Below the pieces are notes generated by a model. It saw nothing but the letters and a program-made list of their open reading frames with translations, made no database searches and was not told the origin of the DNA. The position numbers were made by a program, and so were the translations under genes. From CALLPQ01 sp038531745 (GTDB lineage: Bacteria > Pseudomonadota > Alphaproteobacteria > Caulobacterales > Parvularculaceae), in contig JBCBBJ010000007.1 of NCBI GenBank assembly GCA_038531745.1, positions 124,001 through 188,000 of the forward strand: DNA of 64,000 nt. The letters are read 5' to 3'. Position 1 is the stretch's first letter; each line of letters starts with the position of its first letter. This document shows, piece after piece, positions 1-8,039 of this stretch.

Positions 1-2
1 TT

Positions 3-152
3 GTGGGTGACGATGGCAAGACCGTCTTTCGACGCCAGTCGCCGATGCTCACCGATATGATTGCTGATCAAGCGGGCCTGTCGGTAACGCCAAACACCCC
101 CAAATCAACACACGAACAATCCGCCGTCCTGCGCCATCTGCACGCGGCGTAA
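3..152 (+). CDS. 3' end of an unidentified gene (partial)
   Basis: An open frame enters from the left edge and stops with TAA at 150-152, giving 49 residues. The visible part is hydrophilic (it includes GDDGKTVFRRQSPMLTDMI) and ends in LRHLHAA. I do not recognise the family. It lies convergent to the DUF2937 gene. Being only a C-terminus, it could also be a chance open frame; the absence of stops and the ordinary residue mix slightly favour a real gene end. Confidence 0.35.
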   Translation: MGDDGKTVFRRQSPMLTDMIADQAGLSVTPNTPKSTHEQSAVLRHLHAA

Positions 153-337
153 TCTGTTCCGGCTTGGATTTTTGGTCAATTGATCGCGATTATTGACAGA
201 CCAGTCTTGGGCACGGCTGCCCGCGGTTCGACCACGACGTCTACGGCGTCGGATCGAATGCGATATCGAAGATATCGACCAAAGAAGGTGCATCCTGGCC
301 CCCGCGACCACGTCGCGGGGCGGGTTTGTGGTCCCCC

Positions 338-853
338 TCAATAACCGTAAGCGTCGCGCTCGCGCCGGCGACCACCGCCGAAGATGGAGCCAAGGCCGCC
401 AAACACCAGTGAAGCGAGCCCCCAGACGCCCACAAAGCTGCCACCGCCATAAACCGCCCCATCAAGGGTCGCAGGCACAGCGGGTTCATAGGCAGAAAGC
501 GCGGAATCCACGATCTCCTGCTCATACTGCCGCGCCAAAACGATGGGCCGTTCCAAATCGGTAGCGGAGGTGAGCGCATCCAGATGTGTCGACAAAAACT
601 CAAACCGCGTCACGATGGCGGCATATCTCGAACACAGAGCCTCCAACAAGCCGTCGGCGTTGCCACATTCTTCCATGGCACGCGATCTTGTGTAGCCATA
701 TTGCCCAACGCTGGCGTCGAACTCCTCGACCGTGGACCGCAACTCATCGACGCGGCCGGTTAAATTTTGCATATATTGCAGCGTAAAGGCTGGTGCCTGG
801 GAGCCCGCAAGCCCCGCGGCAATGGCAAAAATAACTGCGAAAAACCGTCCCAT
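338..853 (-). CDS. DUF2937 family small membrane-associated protein
   Basis: The 171-residue product has an N-terminal hydrophobic segment (residues 4-22) ending SQAPAF, then a helical region with VDELRSTVEEFD (about 36-47), and a second hydrophobic, glycine-rich segment (about 140-160) before an arginine-rich tail. A membrane N-terminus followed by QYxQxLxGxVDEL is the hallmark of DUF2937, a proteobacterial family of unknown function. The start ATG at 853 has a purine-rich site (AGGGG) just upstream. The gene stands alone on the minus strand, facing the end of the partial gene at the left edge. The family call is good; no function can be given. Confidence 0.75.
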   Translation of the reverse strand: MGRFFAVIFAIAAGLAGSQAPAFTLQYMQNLTGRVDELRSTVEEFDASVGQYGYTRSRAMEECGNADGLLEALCSRYAAIVTRFEFLSTHLDALTSATDLERPIVLARQYEQEIVDSALSAYEPAVPATLDGAVYGGGSFVGVWGLASLVFGGLGSIFGGGRRRERDAYGY

Positions 854-989
854 GGCAAACCCCTCATGCGCCTGAAGTGGTGATGGCGCGCCGCCGCACG
901 GTGCCCCAGCATTATCAATTTAAGGCGTAAGATATCGTAAGCAGGCGTGGGCTGGCAATCGACGGAATGTGCTGTTCTTACCATAGGCG

Positions 990-1091
990 CTAAATTCCTG
1001 GCCCACGGGGCCACAACACTACCCGCATAAAAAGGCCAATAATCAGGGTGACAAGCGCCAATAGGGGGCCTATATCAAAGAATATACGCAT
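990..1091 (-). CDS. possible 33-residue single-pass membrane peptide
   Basis: A 34-codon frame (ATG at 1091, TAG at 990) encodes MRIFFDIGPLLALV..., with one strongly hydrophobic stretch at residues 8-22 followed by a positively charged end (MRVVLWPRGPG). That is the topology of a small inner-membrane protein. It lies upstream of the DUF2937 gene on the same strand. Against it, no Shine-Dalgarno sequence is visible, and a strong hairpin for the opposite strand sits only about 15 bases upstream. Treat it as a candidate. Confidence 0.3.
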   Translation of the reverse strand: MRIFFDIGPLLALVTLIIGLFMRVVLWPRGPGI

Positions 1092-1104
1092 TCGAAATTC
1101 GAAA

Positions 1105-1128
1105 GCGGCCCCCTGGGGCCGCTTTTTT
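1105..1128 (+). terminator. rho-independent terminator upstream of rimP
   Basis: GCGGCCC and GGGCCGC pair around a short loop and are followed directly by six T. It ends transcription on the plus strand 50 bases before rimP. No plus-strand gene is visible just upstream, so it either ends long read-through from the gene at the left edge, ends a small RNA, or attenuates a long rimP leader. Confidence 0.8.
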
Positions 1129-1178
1129 ATTGCCGATATATCGCCACCCGCCGCGCGGCCAGGAAAGACGAGGGACCA

Positions 1179-1769
1179 TTGGGTTCACTTGAAACCACGC
1201 TGACAACACTAATCACGCCTATTCTTGACGAATTGGGCTTTGAGTTGGTGCGTCTACGGTTAACCGGCGCGCGGACAAAAACCGTGCAGATCATGGCTGA
1301 GCGCGCCGACAGCACCATGAGCGCCGAAGATTGCGCACAGCTTTCGCGGCGGGTCAGTGCCCGGTTTGAAGAAGAAGACCCCATCGCCGATCCTTACGTG
1401 CTTGAGGTTTCCTCCCCTGGGATTGATCGCCCTTTAACCCGGGAAAAAGACTTTATCCGGTGGGAAGGACATCTGGCGAAACTCGAACTCGACCGGATGA
1501 TTGAAGGGCGTAAAAAATTCCGAGGCATCCTCGCCGGGATGGATGATGGCCACATCGCGTTCGATATTGAAGGAGAGGAAGAAACTGCACTCTTTCCCCC
1601 CGCCTGGATTGTTCAGGCCAAATTGCTGATGACCGATGACCTTATCCGCGAAAGTCTGCGCCAGGCCAAAAAACACAGTAGTTCCCCCGATGTCGCCGAT
1701 ATGGCTGATGAAGAGACGCCGCGTGATGAAACGATTGAAACCCAGCCCATCAGCGCCAACGATCCGTAA
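1179..1769 (+). CDS. rimP: ribosome maturation factor RimP
   Basis: The 196-residue product matches RimP (DUF150), needed for 30S subunit maturation in the cytoplasm. The N-terminal alpha/beta domain contains LGFELVRLRL, and the conserved core has DPYVLEVSSPGIDRPL (about residues 71-86). The C-terminal SH3-like domain has FRGILAGMDDGHIAF. An acidic tail of about 30 residues follows. The start is a TTG with a purine-rich GAGGG a few bases upstream; no in-frame ATG fits better. It is the first gene of rimP-nusA-ylxR-infB, a standard order in alphaproteobacteria. Confidence 0.95.
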   Translation: MGSLETTLTTLITPILDELGFELVRLRLTGARTKTVQIMAERADSTMSAEDCAQLSRRVSARFEEEDPIADPYVLEVSSPGIDRPLTREKDFIRWEGHLAKLELDRMIEGRKKFRGILAGMDDGHIAFDIEGEEETALFPPAWIVQAKLLMTDDLIRESLRQAKKHSSSPDVADMADEETPRDETIETQPISANDP

Positions 1770-1856
1770 ACGGTATACCCTGCGCCGCCATCTTCAACAC
1801 GGTGGCAAACACGAAAAGGATTTAAGAAGAATGAGACCTGTTTTTGGAGATAGAAA

Positions 1857-3473
1857 ATGAGTGCAATCAGTGCCAACCGGCTCGAACTTGTACAGATCGC
1901 TGATGCGGTTGCCCGCGAAAAGTCGATTGAAAAATCCCTCGTGATTGAAGCACTGGAAGAAGCGTTGTCGCGGGCCGCACGCTCGCGCTATGGCCAAGAG
2001 ACGAATGTCCGGGCCGAGATCAATCCCTCTACCGGAGAGACACGGTTGTGGCGTCTCCTCGAAGTGGTTGATGAGCTCGAAAATGACGATGCTGAAATTC
2101 TGATCACCGAAGCCCGGCACAAGAACCCTGAAGCCGAGCTGGGCGATTTTATTTCCGAACCCCTGCCGCCGATGGATTTTGGGCGCGTCCCCGCTATGAT
2201 GGCAAAGCAGGTAATCACCCAGAAAATCCGTGAGGCTGAGCGCGAGCGTCAGTATGAGGATTATAAAGACCGTATTGGTGAAATCATCAATGGACTGATC
2301 AAACGGGTCGAATATGGCAATGTGATCGTTGACCTTGGCAAGGCTGAGGCCATCGTCCGCCGGGACCAGCAATTGCCCCGTGAGAATTACCGTGTTGGCG
2401 ATCGCCTGCGCGCCTATATTATGGATGTGCGCCAGGAACAGCGTGGGCCCCAGATTTTTCTGTCACGCTCCCATCCGCAATTCATGGCAAAACTGTTCGA
2501 GCAGGAAGTGCCGGAAGTTTATGATGGCGTAATTGAAATCAAAGCGGTGGCCCGCGATCCGGGTAGCCGTGCCAAAATTGGTGTCCTGTCCAATGACAAT
2601 TCCATTGACCCCGTGGGCGCCTGCGTCGGGATGCGCGGTAGCCGGGTACAGGCGGTGGTGAATGAATTGGGCGGCGAAAAAATCGATATTGTTCCGTGGT
2701 CCATTGATACTGCAACCTGCATCGTCAACGCATTGGCCCCGGCAGAAGTTGCCAAAGTTGTGATTGACGAGGAATCCGAGCGGATCGAAGTTGTTGTCCC
2801 CGATGAGCAATTGTCGCTGGCAATTGGCCGACGCGGTCAAAATGTGCGTCTCGCGTCACAGCTTACCGGTTTTGATATCGACATCATGACTGAAGAAGAA
2901 GAGTCGGCAAAACGCCAGGAAGAATTCCGTGTACGCTCAGAGCGCTTTATGAATGGCCTCGACGTGGACGACATCATGGCCGGGCTTTTGATTTCGGAAG
3001 GCTTTACACGCATCGAAGAACTTGCCTTCGTCAATGTTGACGAAATCATGGAAATTGATGGTCTCGATCAGGAGACAGCCGAAGAACTTCAGGCCAGAGC
3101 CAACGACTTTCTCGAAGAGGAAGCCAAACAGCTTGACGCGCGCCGCAAAGAATTGGGCGTTGCCGATGACCTTGTGGAGTTTGACGGGCTCACTCTGAAA
3201 ATGGTTGTCGCGTTGGGCGAAGAAGATATCAAATCCGTGGAAGACTTTGCCGGCTGCGTCACCGACGACCTGACCGGTTGGACCGAGCGGGTCGATGGCG
3301 AAAAAGTCCACCATGCCGGCACCCTTGAGGAGTTCAAAATCAAGGCAGATGCCGCGGAGGAGATGATTATGCGCGCCCGGGTTGTGGCGGGCTGGATTAC
3401 CGAAGAAGACCTCGCGGCTATGAATGAAGAGGAAGACGAAACGCTCGGCGAAGGTGAGGAGGTGTCTGCCTGA
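1857..3473 (+). CDS. nusA: transcription termination/antitermination factor NusA
   Basis: The 538-residue product binds RNA polymerase and nascent RNA and controls pausing, termination and antitermination. The N-terminal polymerase-binding domain (about 1-130) is followed by an S1 domain (about 135-200, RVEYGNVIVDLGKAEAIVRR). Two KH domains follow (about 200-345; VGACVGMRGSRVQAV and SLAIGRRGQNVRLASQL). The C-terminus has two helix-hairpin-helix acidic repeats (about 365-510), as in other proteobacterial NusA. The start ATG lies 87 bases after rimP. Its TGA stop overlaps the likely CTG start of the next gene. Confidence 0.98.
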   Translation: MSAISANRLELVQIADAVAREKSIEKSLVIEALEEALSRAARSRYGQETNVRAEINPSTGETRLWRLLEVVDELENDDAEILITEARHKNPEAELGDFISEPLPPMDFGRVPAMMAKQVITQKIREAERERQYEDYKDRIGEIINGLIKRVEYGNVIVDLGKAEAIVRRDQQLPRENYRVGDRLRAYIMDVRQEQRGPQIFLSRSHPQFMAKLFEQEVPEVYDGVIEIKAVARDPGSRAKIGVLSNDNSIDPVGACVGMRGSRVQAVVNELGGEKIDIVPWSIDTATCIVNALAPAEVAKVVIDEESERIEVVVPDEQLSLAIGRRGQNVRLASQLTGFDIDIMTEEEESAKRQEEFRVRSERFMNGLDVDDIMAGLLISEGFTRIEELAFVNVDEIMEIDGLDQETAEELQARANDFLEEEAKQLDARRKELGVADDLVEFDGLTLKMVVALGEEDIKSVEDFAGCVTDDLTGWTERVDGEKVHHAGTLEEFKIKADAAEEMIMRARVVAGWITEEDLAAMNEEEDETLGEGEEVSA

Positions 3474-4219
3474 CCTTTGCCCAGAACCATAATAAAGCGC
3501 ATCCGCGTGACCACCTGACCGACGGGCAGGCTGTTGACACAGAGCAGCCACGCCCGGCGGCCAGCGCCCGCTCGCGTGCCGAAAATCATGCGACCCGTAC
3601 CTGTCTCGTCACCGGGCAAAGCAAGGCCCGGGCGCAAATGATTAGGTTCGTACGCGGGCCCGATGGCGACGTGGTTGCCGATCTCGCCGAAAAACTGCCC
3701 GGTCGCGGTGTTTGGGTGAGCGCTGAACGCGCCCATCTGCAAACAGCGTTGGCCCGCGGCCTGTTCAAAAAGGGCTTTAAGTCAGGCGATGTGCGCGTGC
3801 ATACCGATGCAGCGGCGTGGGTTGACGCGATTGCGAGCTTGCAAAAAGCCCGGTGCCTAAATCTCATCGGTCTTGTCCGGCGTGGCGGCTTGCTGGTGAC
3901 AGGGTTTGAAAACGTGCGCAGTACTTTGCGCGGGCTCACCGCATCGAAGGCAAGGCATGTCATTTTGTTGGTGGCCGATGATGCGGCTGCTGACTCCCGG
4001 ACAAAACTCACTCGCCTTACCGCGCATGTGAACGTCGCGGTGATTGAGGTGTTCAGCGGCGCGGCCCTCGCCGATGCTGCCGGGCTCGACAAGGTGCGTT
4101 TTATGGCCTTGGTTTCAAAGGCCGATCCCAACGCGCGCGCACCAGCCCTTGCCCATCGGCTCCTCGCCGAAGTTACAAAATATCAGAACCTGTTGCCGCC
4201 CGGACCAGCAACCCCATAA
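3470..4219 (+). CDS. ylxR: YlxR-L7Ae fusion RNA-binding protein, probable CTG start
   Basis: This is the DUF448 (YlxR) protein that lies between nusA and infB in many bacteria, here fused to an L7Ae/L30e-like domain as is usual in alphaproteobacteria. The first in-frame ATG (3638) lies inside the YlxR fold: the conserved RTCLVTGQ block (residues 43-50 of this call) is encoded upstream of it. The frame is open back to 3458 and has no ATG, GTG or TTG before 3638. A CTG at 3470 overlaps the nusA TGA and is preceded by a perfect AGGAGGT at 3457-3463. YlxR core: IRFVRGPDGDVVADL and LPGRGVWV. The L7Ae-like part begins near DAIASLQKARCLNLIG. The function is RNA binding, with the exact role unsettled. 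The family is certain; the CTG start is inferred. Confidence 0.85.
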   Translation: MTFAQNHNKAHPRDHLTDGQAVDTEQPRPAASARSRAENHATRTCLVTGQSKARAQMIRFVRGPDGDVVADLAEKLPGRGVWVSAERAHLQTALARGLFKKGFKSGDVRVHTDAAAWVDAIASLQKARCLNLIGLVRRGGLLVTGFENVRSTLRGLTASKARHVILLVADDAAADSRTKLTRLTAHVNVAVIEVFSGAALADAAGLDKVRFMALVSKADPNARAPALAHRLLAEVTKYQNLLPPGPATP

Positions 4220-4401
4220 ACACCGACCGAAACCGAAGCCTTGCCCTAGACCCGGGCCCCATAGAAGAGTATTGCCTAGCGAAGTTTTGTTTCGGCCCTT
4301 TGCCGATTTTTTCCCGGACCTTTCCCCAAGCCCGCAAGACGGGCGAGCCCTGGCGAAAATCAGGCCCTTTAGGCACCCCGAAACAACCGATCGGAGAATA
4401 A

Positions 4402-7002
4402 ATGAGTAACGACGTCGACGAGAGCACAGAAGAAGGCACAACAAAGTCAGGGCGCAAGCCACTGACCCTTCGCCGCACGGAAAAAGGTTCTGTCAAACAG
4501 AGCTTTTCCCATGGGCGAAGCAAGACGGTTGTTGTCGAGACCAAAAAGCGTCGTACACTGACTGCGCCAAAACCAGGTGTTGCGCCAAAGGCAAAACCTG
4601 CAGAGCAGCCTGAGCCGAAAGTTGTCAGAACCCGCAGTGCTGAAGCGCCCGCCAAGGCGGAACCGGCAGCGGAGAAAAAAGGCAATGTGCTGCGCACTTT
4701 GTCAGACGATGAAAAGCAGGCGCGGGCCATCGCCCTTGCCAAGGCACGCCGCGATGCCGAGGCTCGCCAACAAAAGGAAGCCGCCGAGGCCGAGGAACGC
4801 CAAGTACGCGAGGCCGAAGAACGCGCGCGGTTGGAAGCCGACCGCGAACGCCTTGCCGTTGAAGAAGAAAAACGCAGCCGCGAAGCCGAAGCCCGCCGCA
4901 AGGCCGAGGAAGAAGCCCGCGTTGCCCTCGAAGCCGAGGAATTGGCCCGCGAGCGCAAGAAGAAGCCAGAACAGAAAAAACCAAGCGCCGAAGAAACAAA
5001 ACGCAAAATCGATGACCCGGATAATCCCCTGGCGCAACTTGGCGGCCGCCTCAAGACCAAACGCAAGGATATCGGCGGTGACCGCCGCGACAGCGCCAAA
5101 AAAGATGCGCCACGTCGGCGTACGGGCCGTCTGACCATTGCCAATGCGCTGGACGACGATGAGCGGCAACGCTCCCTCGCCTCGGTTAAACGCGCGCGCG
5201 AGCGGGAAAAAATGGCCCGCCAGCAACGCGGTGAGACAGCCAAAATTGCCCGCGAAGTGATCATTCCTGAAACCATCACCGTGCAGGAACTCGCCCAGCG
5301 GATGACGATCCGCGGGGTTGATCTTGTCCGCGAGCTGATGAAACAGGGCCAAATGGTAACCGGCAATGATATTCTTGATGCCGATACCGCCCAATTGATC
5401 GCCGAGGATATGGGGCATACGGTCAAACGGGTTGCCGAATCCGACGTGGAAGATGGCCTCGCCGATGACGTGGATAACGCCGATACGCTTCAGTCACGCC
5501 CACCGGTTGTGACCATTATGGGCCATGTTGACCATGGCAAAACATCGCTGCTCGATGCCATGCGCGATGCCAGTGTTGTTGACGGTGAAGCTGGCGGGAT
5601 CACCCAACATATTGGTGCCTATCAGGTGACCGTTGGTGATAATCGCAAGATCACTTTCCTCGATACGCCGGGCCATGCCGCCTTTACCCAAATGCGGGCC
5701 CGCGGCGCGCAAGTGACCGATATTGTCATTATCGTTGTGGCCGCAGACGACAGCGTTAAGCCACAAACTGAAGAGGCGATCGCCCACGCGAAAGCCGCCG
5801 GGGTCCCCATCATTATCGCCATCAATAAGATTGATAAGCCCGATGCAGACCCCAATAAGGTGCGTACGGATCTTCTATCCTACGAGCTCCAGGTGGAAAG
5901 CATGGGCGGTGAAATTCAGGATGTGGAAGTTTCCGCCCTGAAAAAGATGAACCTTGATGGATTGCAAGAGGCGATTCTGTTGCAATCGGAATTGATGGAA
6001 CTCAAAGCCAATCCTGACCGCGCGGCCGATGGTTCCGTGGTTGAGGCTCGCCTTGATAAGGGACGCGGGCCCGTGGCCACGGTTCTCGTCTCACGCGGGA
6101 CGTTGAAACGCGGCGATGTTATCGTTGCCGGTTCTGAATGGGGCAAGGTGCGTGCCACGATCAATGACAAGGGCCAAACCATCACCGAAGCGGGCCCCGC
6201 CCTGCCCGTGGAAATCCTTGGTCTGAACGGTGTACCGGAACCCGGCGAGCAGTTTGTTGTCGTGGAAAATGAAGCCCGCGCCCGCGAAGTGGCCGAGTTC
6301 CGCCAGCGTCAAAAACGCGAAAAATCTGTGGCAAAATCATCGGGTACCTCGCTTGAAACCATGATGGCGCAACTACAGGATGCGGAAATTAAGGAAATGC
6401 CACTCGTCATCAAAGGCGATGTGCAAGGTTCCGTCGAGGCGATTGTGAGCTCCCTTGAAAAGCTGTCCACGGATGAAGTACGCGTTCGCGTTCTGCATAC
6501 CGGCGTAGGGGGCGTTTCGGAGTCTGACGTTATTCTTGCCGGTGCCTCCGGCGCGCCGGTGATTGGCTTTAACGTGCGCGCTAACAAGGATGCTCGCAAC
6601 ACCGCCGAGCGTGACCAGGTGGAGATCCGCTATTATTCAGTGATCTATGACCTGATCGACGATGTCAAAGCGGTGCTCTCCGGCATGCTTGAACCGGAAT
6701 TGCGCGAGACCTTTATCGGCAATGCGGAGATCCTTGAGATCTTTAATATCTCCAAACACGGCAAAGTGGCCGGTTGCCGCGTTACCGAAGGCAATGTGAA
6801 ACGCGGCGCCAAAGTCCGTCTCATCCGTGACAGTGTGGTCATCCATGAGGGTGAGCTTTCACAGCTCAAACGCTTCAAGGATGATGTGCAAGAGGTCGCC
6901 AGCGGCCAGGAATGCGGCATGAGCTTCGCTAATTATGAAGACATGCGCGCAGGCGACGTGATCGAGTGCTTCACGGTGGAAACAATCCAGCGGTCACTTT
7001 AA
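4402..7002 (+). CDS. infB: translation initiation factor IF-2
   Basis: The 866-residue GTPase brings initiator tRNA to the 30S subunit. A long charged N-terminal region (about 1-290), with an Ala/Glu/Arg coiled stretch at about 90-200, precedes the IF2-N motif (TVQELAQRMTIRGVDLVREL). The GTPase domain shows G1 GHVDHGKT (374-381), G3 DTPGH (about 421) and NKID (about 475). The C-terminal initiator-tRNA binding domain includes GKVAGCRV. The start ATG follows GGAGAATAA. A 182-base gap separates it from ylxR. The usual downstream partners rbfA and truB are absent; a hairpin and scar sequence follow. Confidence 0.98.
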   Translation: MSNDVDESTEEGTTKSGRKPLTLRRTEKGSVKQSFSHGRSKTVVVETKKRRTLTAPKPGVAPKAKPAEQPEPKVVRTRSAEAPAKAEPAAEKKGNVLRTLSDDEKQARAIALAKARRDAEARQQKEAAEAEERQVREAEERARLEADRERLAVEEEKRSREAEARRKAEEEARVALEAEELARERKKKPEQKKPSAEETKRKIDDPDNPLAQLGGRLKTKRKDIGGDRRDSAKKDAPRRRTGRLTIANALDDDERQRSLASVKRAREREKMARQQRGETAKIAREVIIPETITVQELAQRMTIRGVDLVRELMKQGQMVTGNDILDADTAQLIAEDMGHTVKRVAESDVEDGLADDVDNADTLQSRPPVVTIMGHVDHGKTSLLDAMRDASVVDGEAGGITQHIGAYQVTVGDNRKITFLDTPGHAAFTQMRARGAQVTDIVIIVVAADDSVKPQTEEAIAHAKAAGVPIIIAINKIDKPDADPNKVRTDLLSYELQVESMGGEIQDVEVSALKKMNLDGLQEAILLQSELMELKANPDRAADGSVVEARLDKGRGPVATVLVSRGTLKRGDVIVAGSEWGKVRATINDKGQTITEAGPALPVEILGLNGVPEPGEQFVVVENEARAREVAEFRQRQKREKSVAKSSGTSLETMMAQLQDAEIKEMPLVIKGDVQGSVEAIVSSLEKLSTDEVRVRVLHTGVGGVSESDVILAGASGAPVIGFNVRANKDARNTAERDQVEIRYYSVIYDLIDDVKAVLSGMLEPELRETFIGNAEILEIFNISKHGKVAGCRVTEGNVKRGAKVRLIRDSVVIHEGELSQLKRFKDDVQEVASGQECGMSFANYEDMRAGDVIECFTVETIQRSL

Positions 7003-7032
7003 TCCGCCTATTTCATGTTATGTCAATCGTGC

Positions 7033-7061
7033 CCCCGGCTTACGAGCCGGGGCCTTCTTCT
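7033..7061 (+). terminator. terminator hairpin after infB
   Basis: CCCCGGCT and AGCCGGGG form an 8-bp perfect stem around a TACG tetraloop 31 bases after the infB stop. The tail is pyrimidine-rich (CCTTCTTCT) rather than a pure T run, so termination may be partial. Confidence 0.6.
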
Positions 7062-7429
7062 CGCGGCTCTTAGTTTGAGGAACAAGATTCGGGTCGACGA
7101 GCTGTTTGCCTGACATTTTAGAAATTTCCCTCGACGCCATGCCCGCGACGCCATGCCCGCAACGGCGGAGAGTCATCACTGGGGATATTTTTATGCTGAG
7201 CCATGGTCTGCTGTACCCTCATGGCCATGCTGCTTGGCGTGGTTTCGTCTTTCGTGAGATCGTTTGCTTTGCGGAAGACAGCCCCTCTGGCCTGGCGCCC
7301 GGGCGGACACGTCCATGGAACCGTGAAATCCCCCAATATTGTTTCTGCCTTAACCGACCGTATACATCGCTTTCGCTATGCCGCGAATGGCATAAACCCT
7401 GCGGTAAAAACCGAAGCCCATCTGCGTAT

Positions 7430-7714
7430 TCATTTTGCATTTGCCGGGGCAGCTATTTTCCTTGGCCGGATCTTGGCACCATCTTCCAGAAAATCAAAGG
7501 CGTTTGTCGCGTCGTAAGAGAATGTTCCGTCCACGTTTACAGTCACTACAGCAAAGGATGGAAGAATGATCATCCCGCTTGCCAGAATAGCTTGCCCATT
7601 GACCGCCACGATGGTGAGAACATCAAGGTTGATATCGCTATCCGCAGCACCGCCATTGGCAAGCAAAAGACTTCCGTCGAGGATAAAGCGCTCTGCCTTC
7701 CGATGCGGGACCAA
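7430..7714 (-). pseudogene. fragment of a VCBS/cadherin-like repeat protein gene
   Basis: The frame encodes about 95 residues matching one VCBS repeat: LLLANGGAADSDINLDVLTI, then VAVNGQAI, then VTVNVDGTFSYDATNAFDFL. In intact proteins these repeats form long secreted adhesins or RTX-type exoproteins. Here there is only one repeat, no ATG (the frame opens with a TTG inside repeated tRNA-flank DNA), no signal peptide and no secretion signal. It stops at a TGA shortly after the repeat. Its upstream end coincides with the boundary of the duplicated tRNA-Trp flank (7692-7770). I infer a remnant of a deleted mobile region or adhesin gene. Confidence 0.6.
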
Positions 7715-7770
7715 GGACGTGGAGAGAGAGCAATCCGCTTAAAACTGGCAGGGGCGGAGGGACTCGAACC
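7692..7770 (-). repeat. partial duplicate of the tRNA-Trp 3' end and downstream flank
   Basis: About 75 bases here closely copy 7818-7897: a run with GCGGGAC, GGACGTGGAGAGAGAG, CCGCTT/GCGCTT and AAACTGGCAGGGGCGGAGGG. This is the last 20 or so bases of tRNA-Trp plus its downstream flank, in the same orientation as the intact tRNA 125 bases away. The copy holds only the acceptor end and T-arm side, so it is not a functional tRNA. Such partial 3' copies are typical attachment-site scars of integrases that use tRNA genes. Confidence 0.75.
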
Positions 7771-7827
7771 AGGTTGAATGGCTTCGGCATTCAACCTCTA
7801 TTGTACCAGAGGGTTCGAGGGCCTCCG
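7755..7827. repeat. imperfect palindrome built on the duplicated tRNA T-arm
   Basis: An inner perfect 10-bp stem (7771-7780 AGGTTGAATG with 7788-7797) surrounds a GCTTCGG loop. Outside it, 7755-7770 (CGGAGGGACTCGAACC) pairs with 7811-7827 (GGGTTCGAGGGCCTCCG) with two mismatches. The outer right arm is therefore an inverted copy of the tRNA T-arm. Transcribed from either strand it would fold into a long hairpin. Confidence 0.7.
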
Positions 7828-7874
7828 ACGCGGGACTGAGGACGTGGAGAGAGAGAGAGTAAAGCGCTTGAAAC

Positions 7875-7950
7875 TGGCAGGGGCGGAGGGACTCGAACCC
7901 CCGGCCCTCGGTTTTGGAGACCGATGCTCTACCAACTGAGCTACACCCCT
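7875..7950 (-). tRNA. trnW: tRNA-Trp (CCA anticodon)
   Basis: On the minus strand the acceptor AGGGGTG pairs with CGCCCCT. The D-arm is GCTCAGTTGGTAGAGC. The anticodon stem TCGGT/ACCGA holds loop CTCCAAA with anticodon CCA, and the T-arm is GGGGG-TTCGAGT-CCCTC. The discriminator is G and the CCA end is encoded, giving 76 bases. It is not followed by secE-nusG, its common partners elsewhere; instead a duplicated 3' fragment and a gene remnant lie downstream. Confidence 0.97.
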
Positions 7951-8039
7951 AGGCCACGGGGAAGGTAGGCCCTTGGCCGCAGCGTTTCAACTGAATTCGA
8001 CCCGCCCGCGTGCCCGGACAGCGCCCATATTGGCCCATT

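Noticed and set aside
4173..5426. A long minus-strand frame (417 residues) opposite infB
   Set aside because: Ser/Arg/Ala-rich shadow of the charged, repetitive 5' part of infB; no independent motif.
7106..7777. A 223-residue plus-strand open frame after infB
   Set aside because: Cys/Arg/Pro-rich composition with no domain, no ribosome site, and it runs through the duplicated tRNA 3' end and the antisense of the VCBS fragment.
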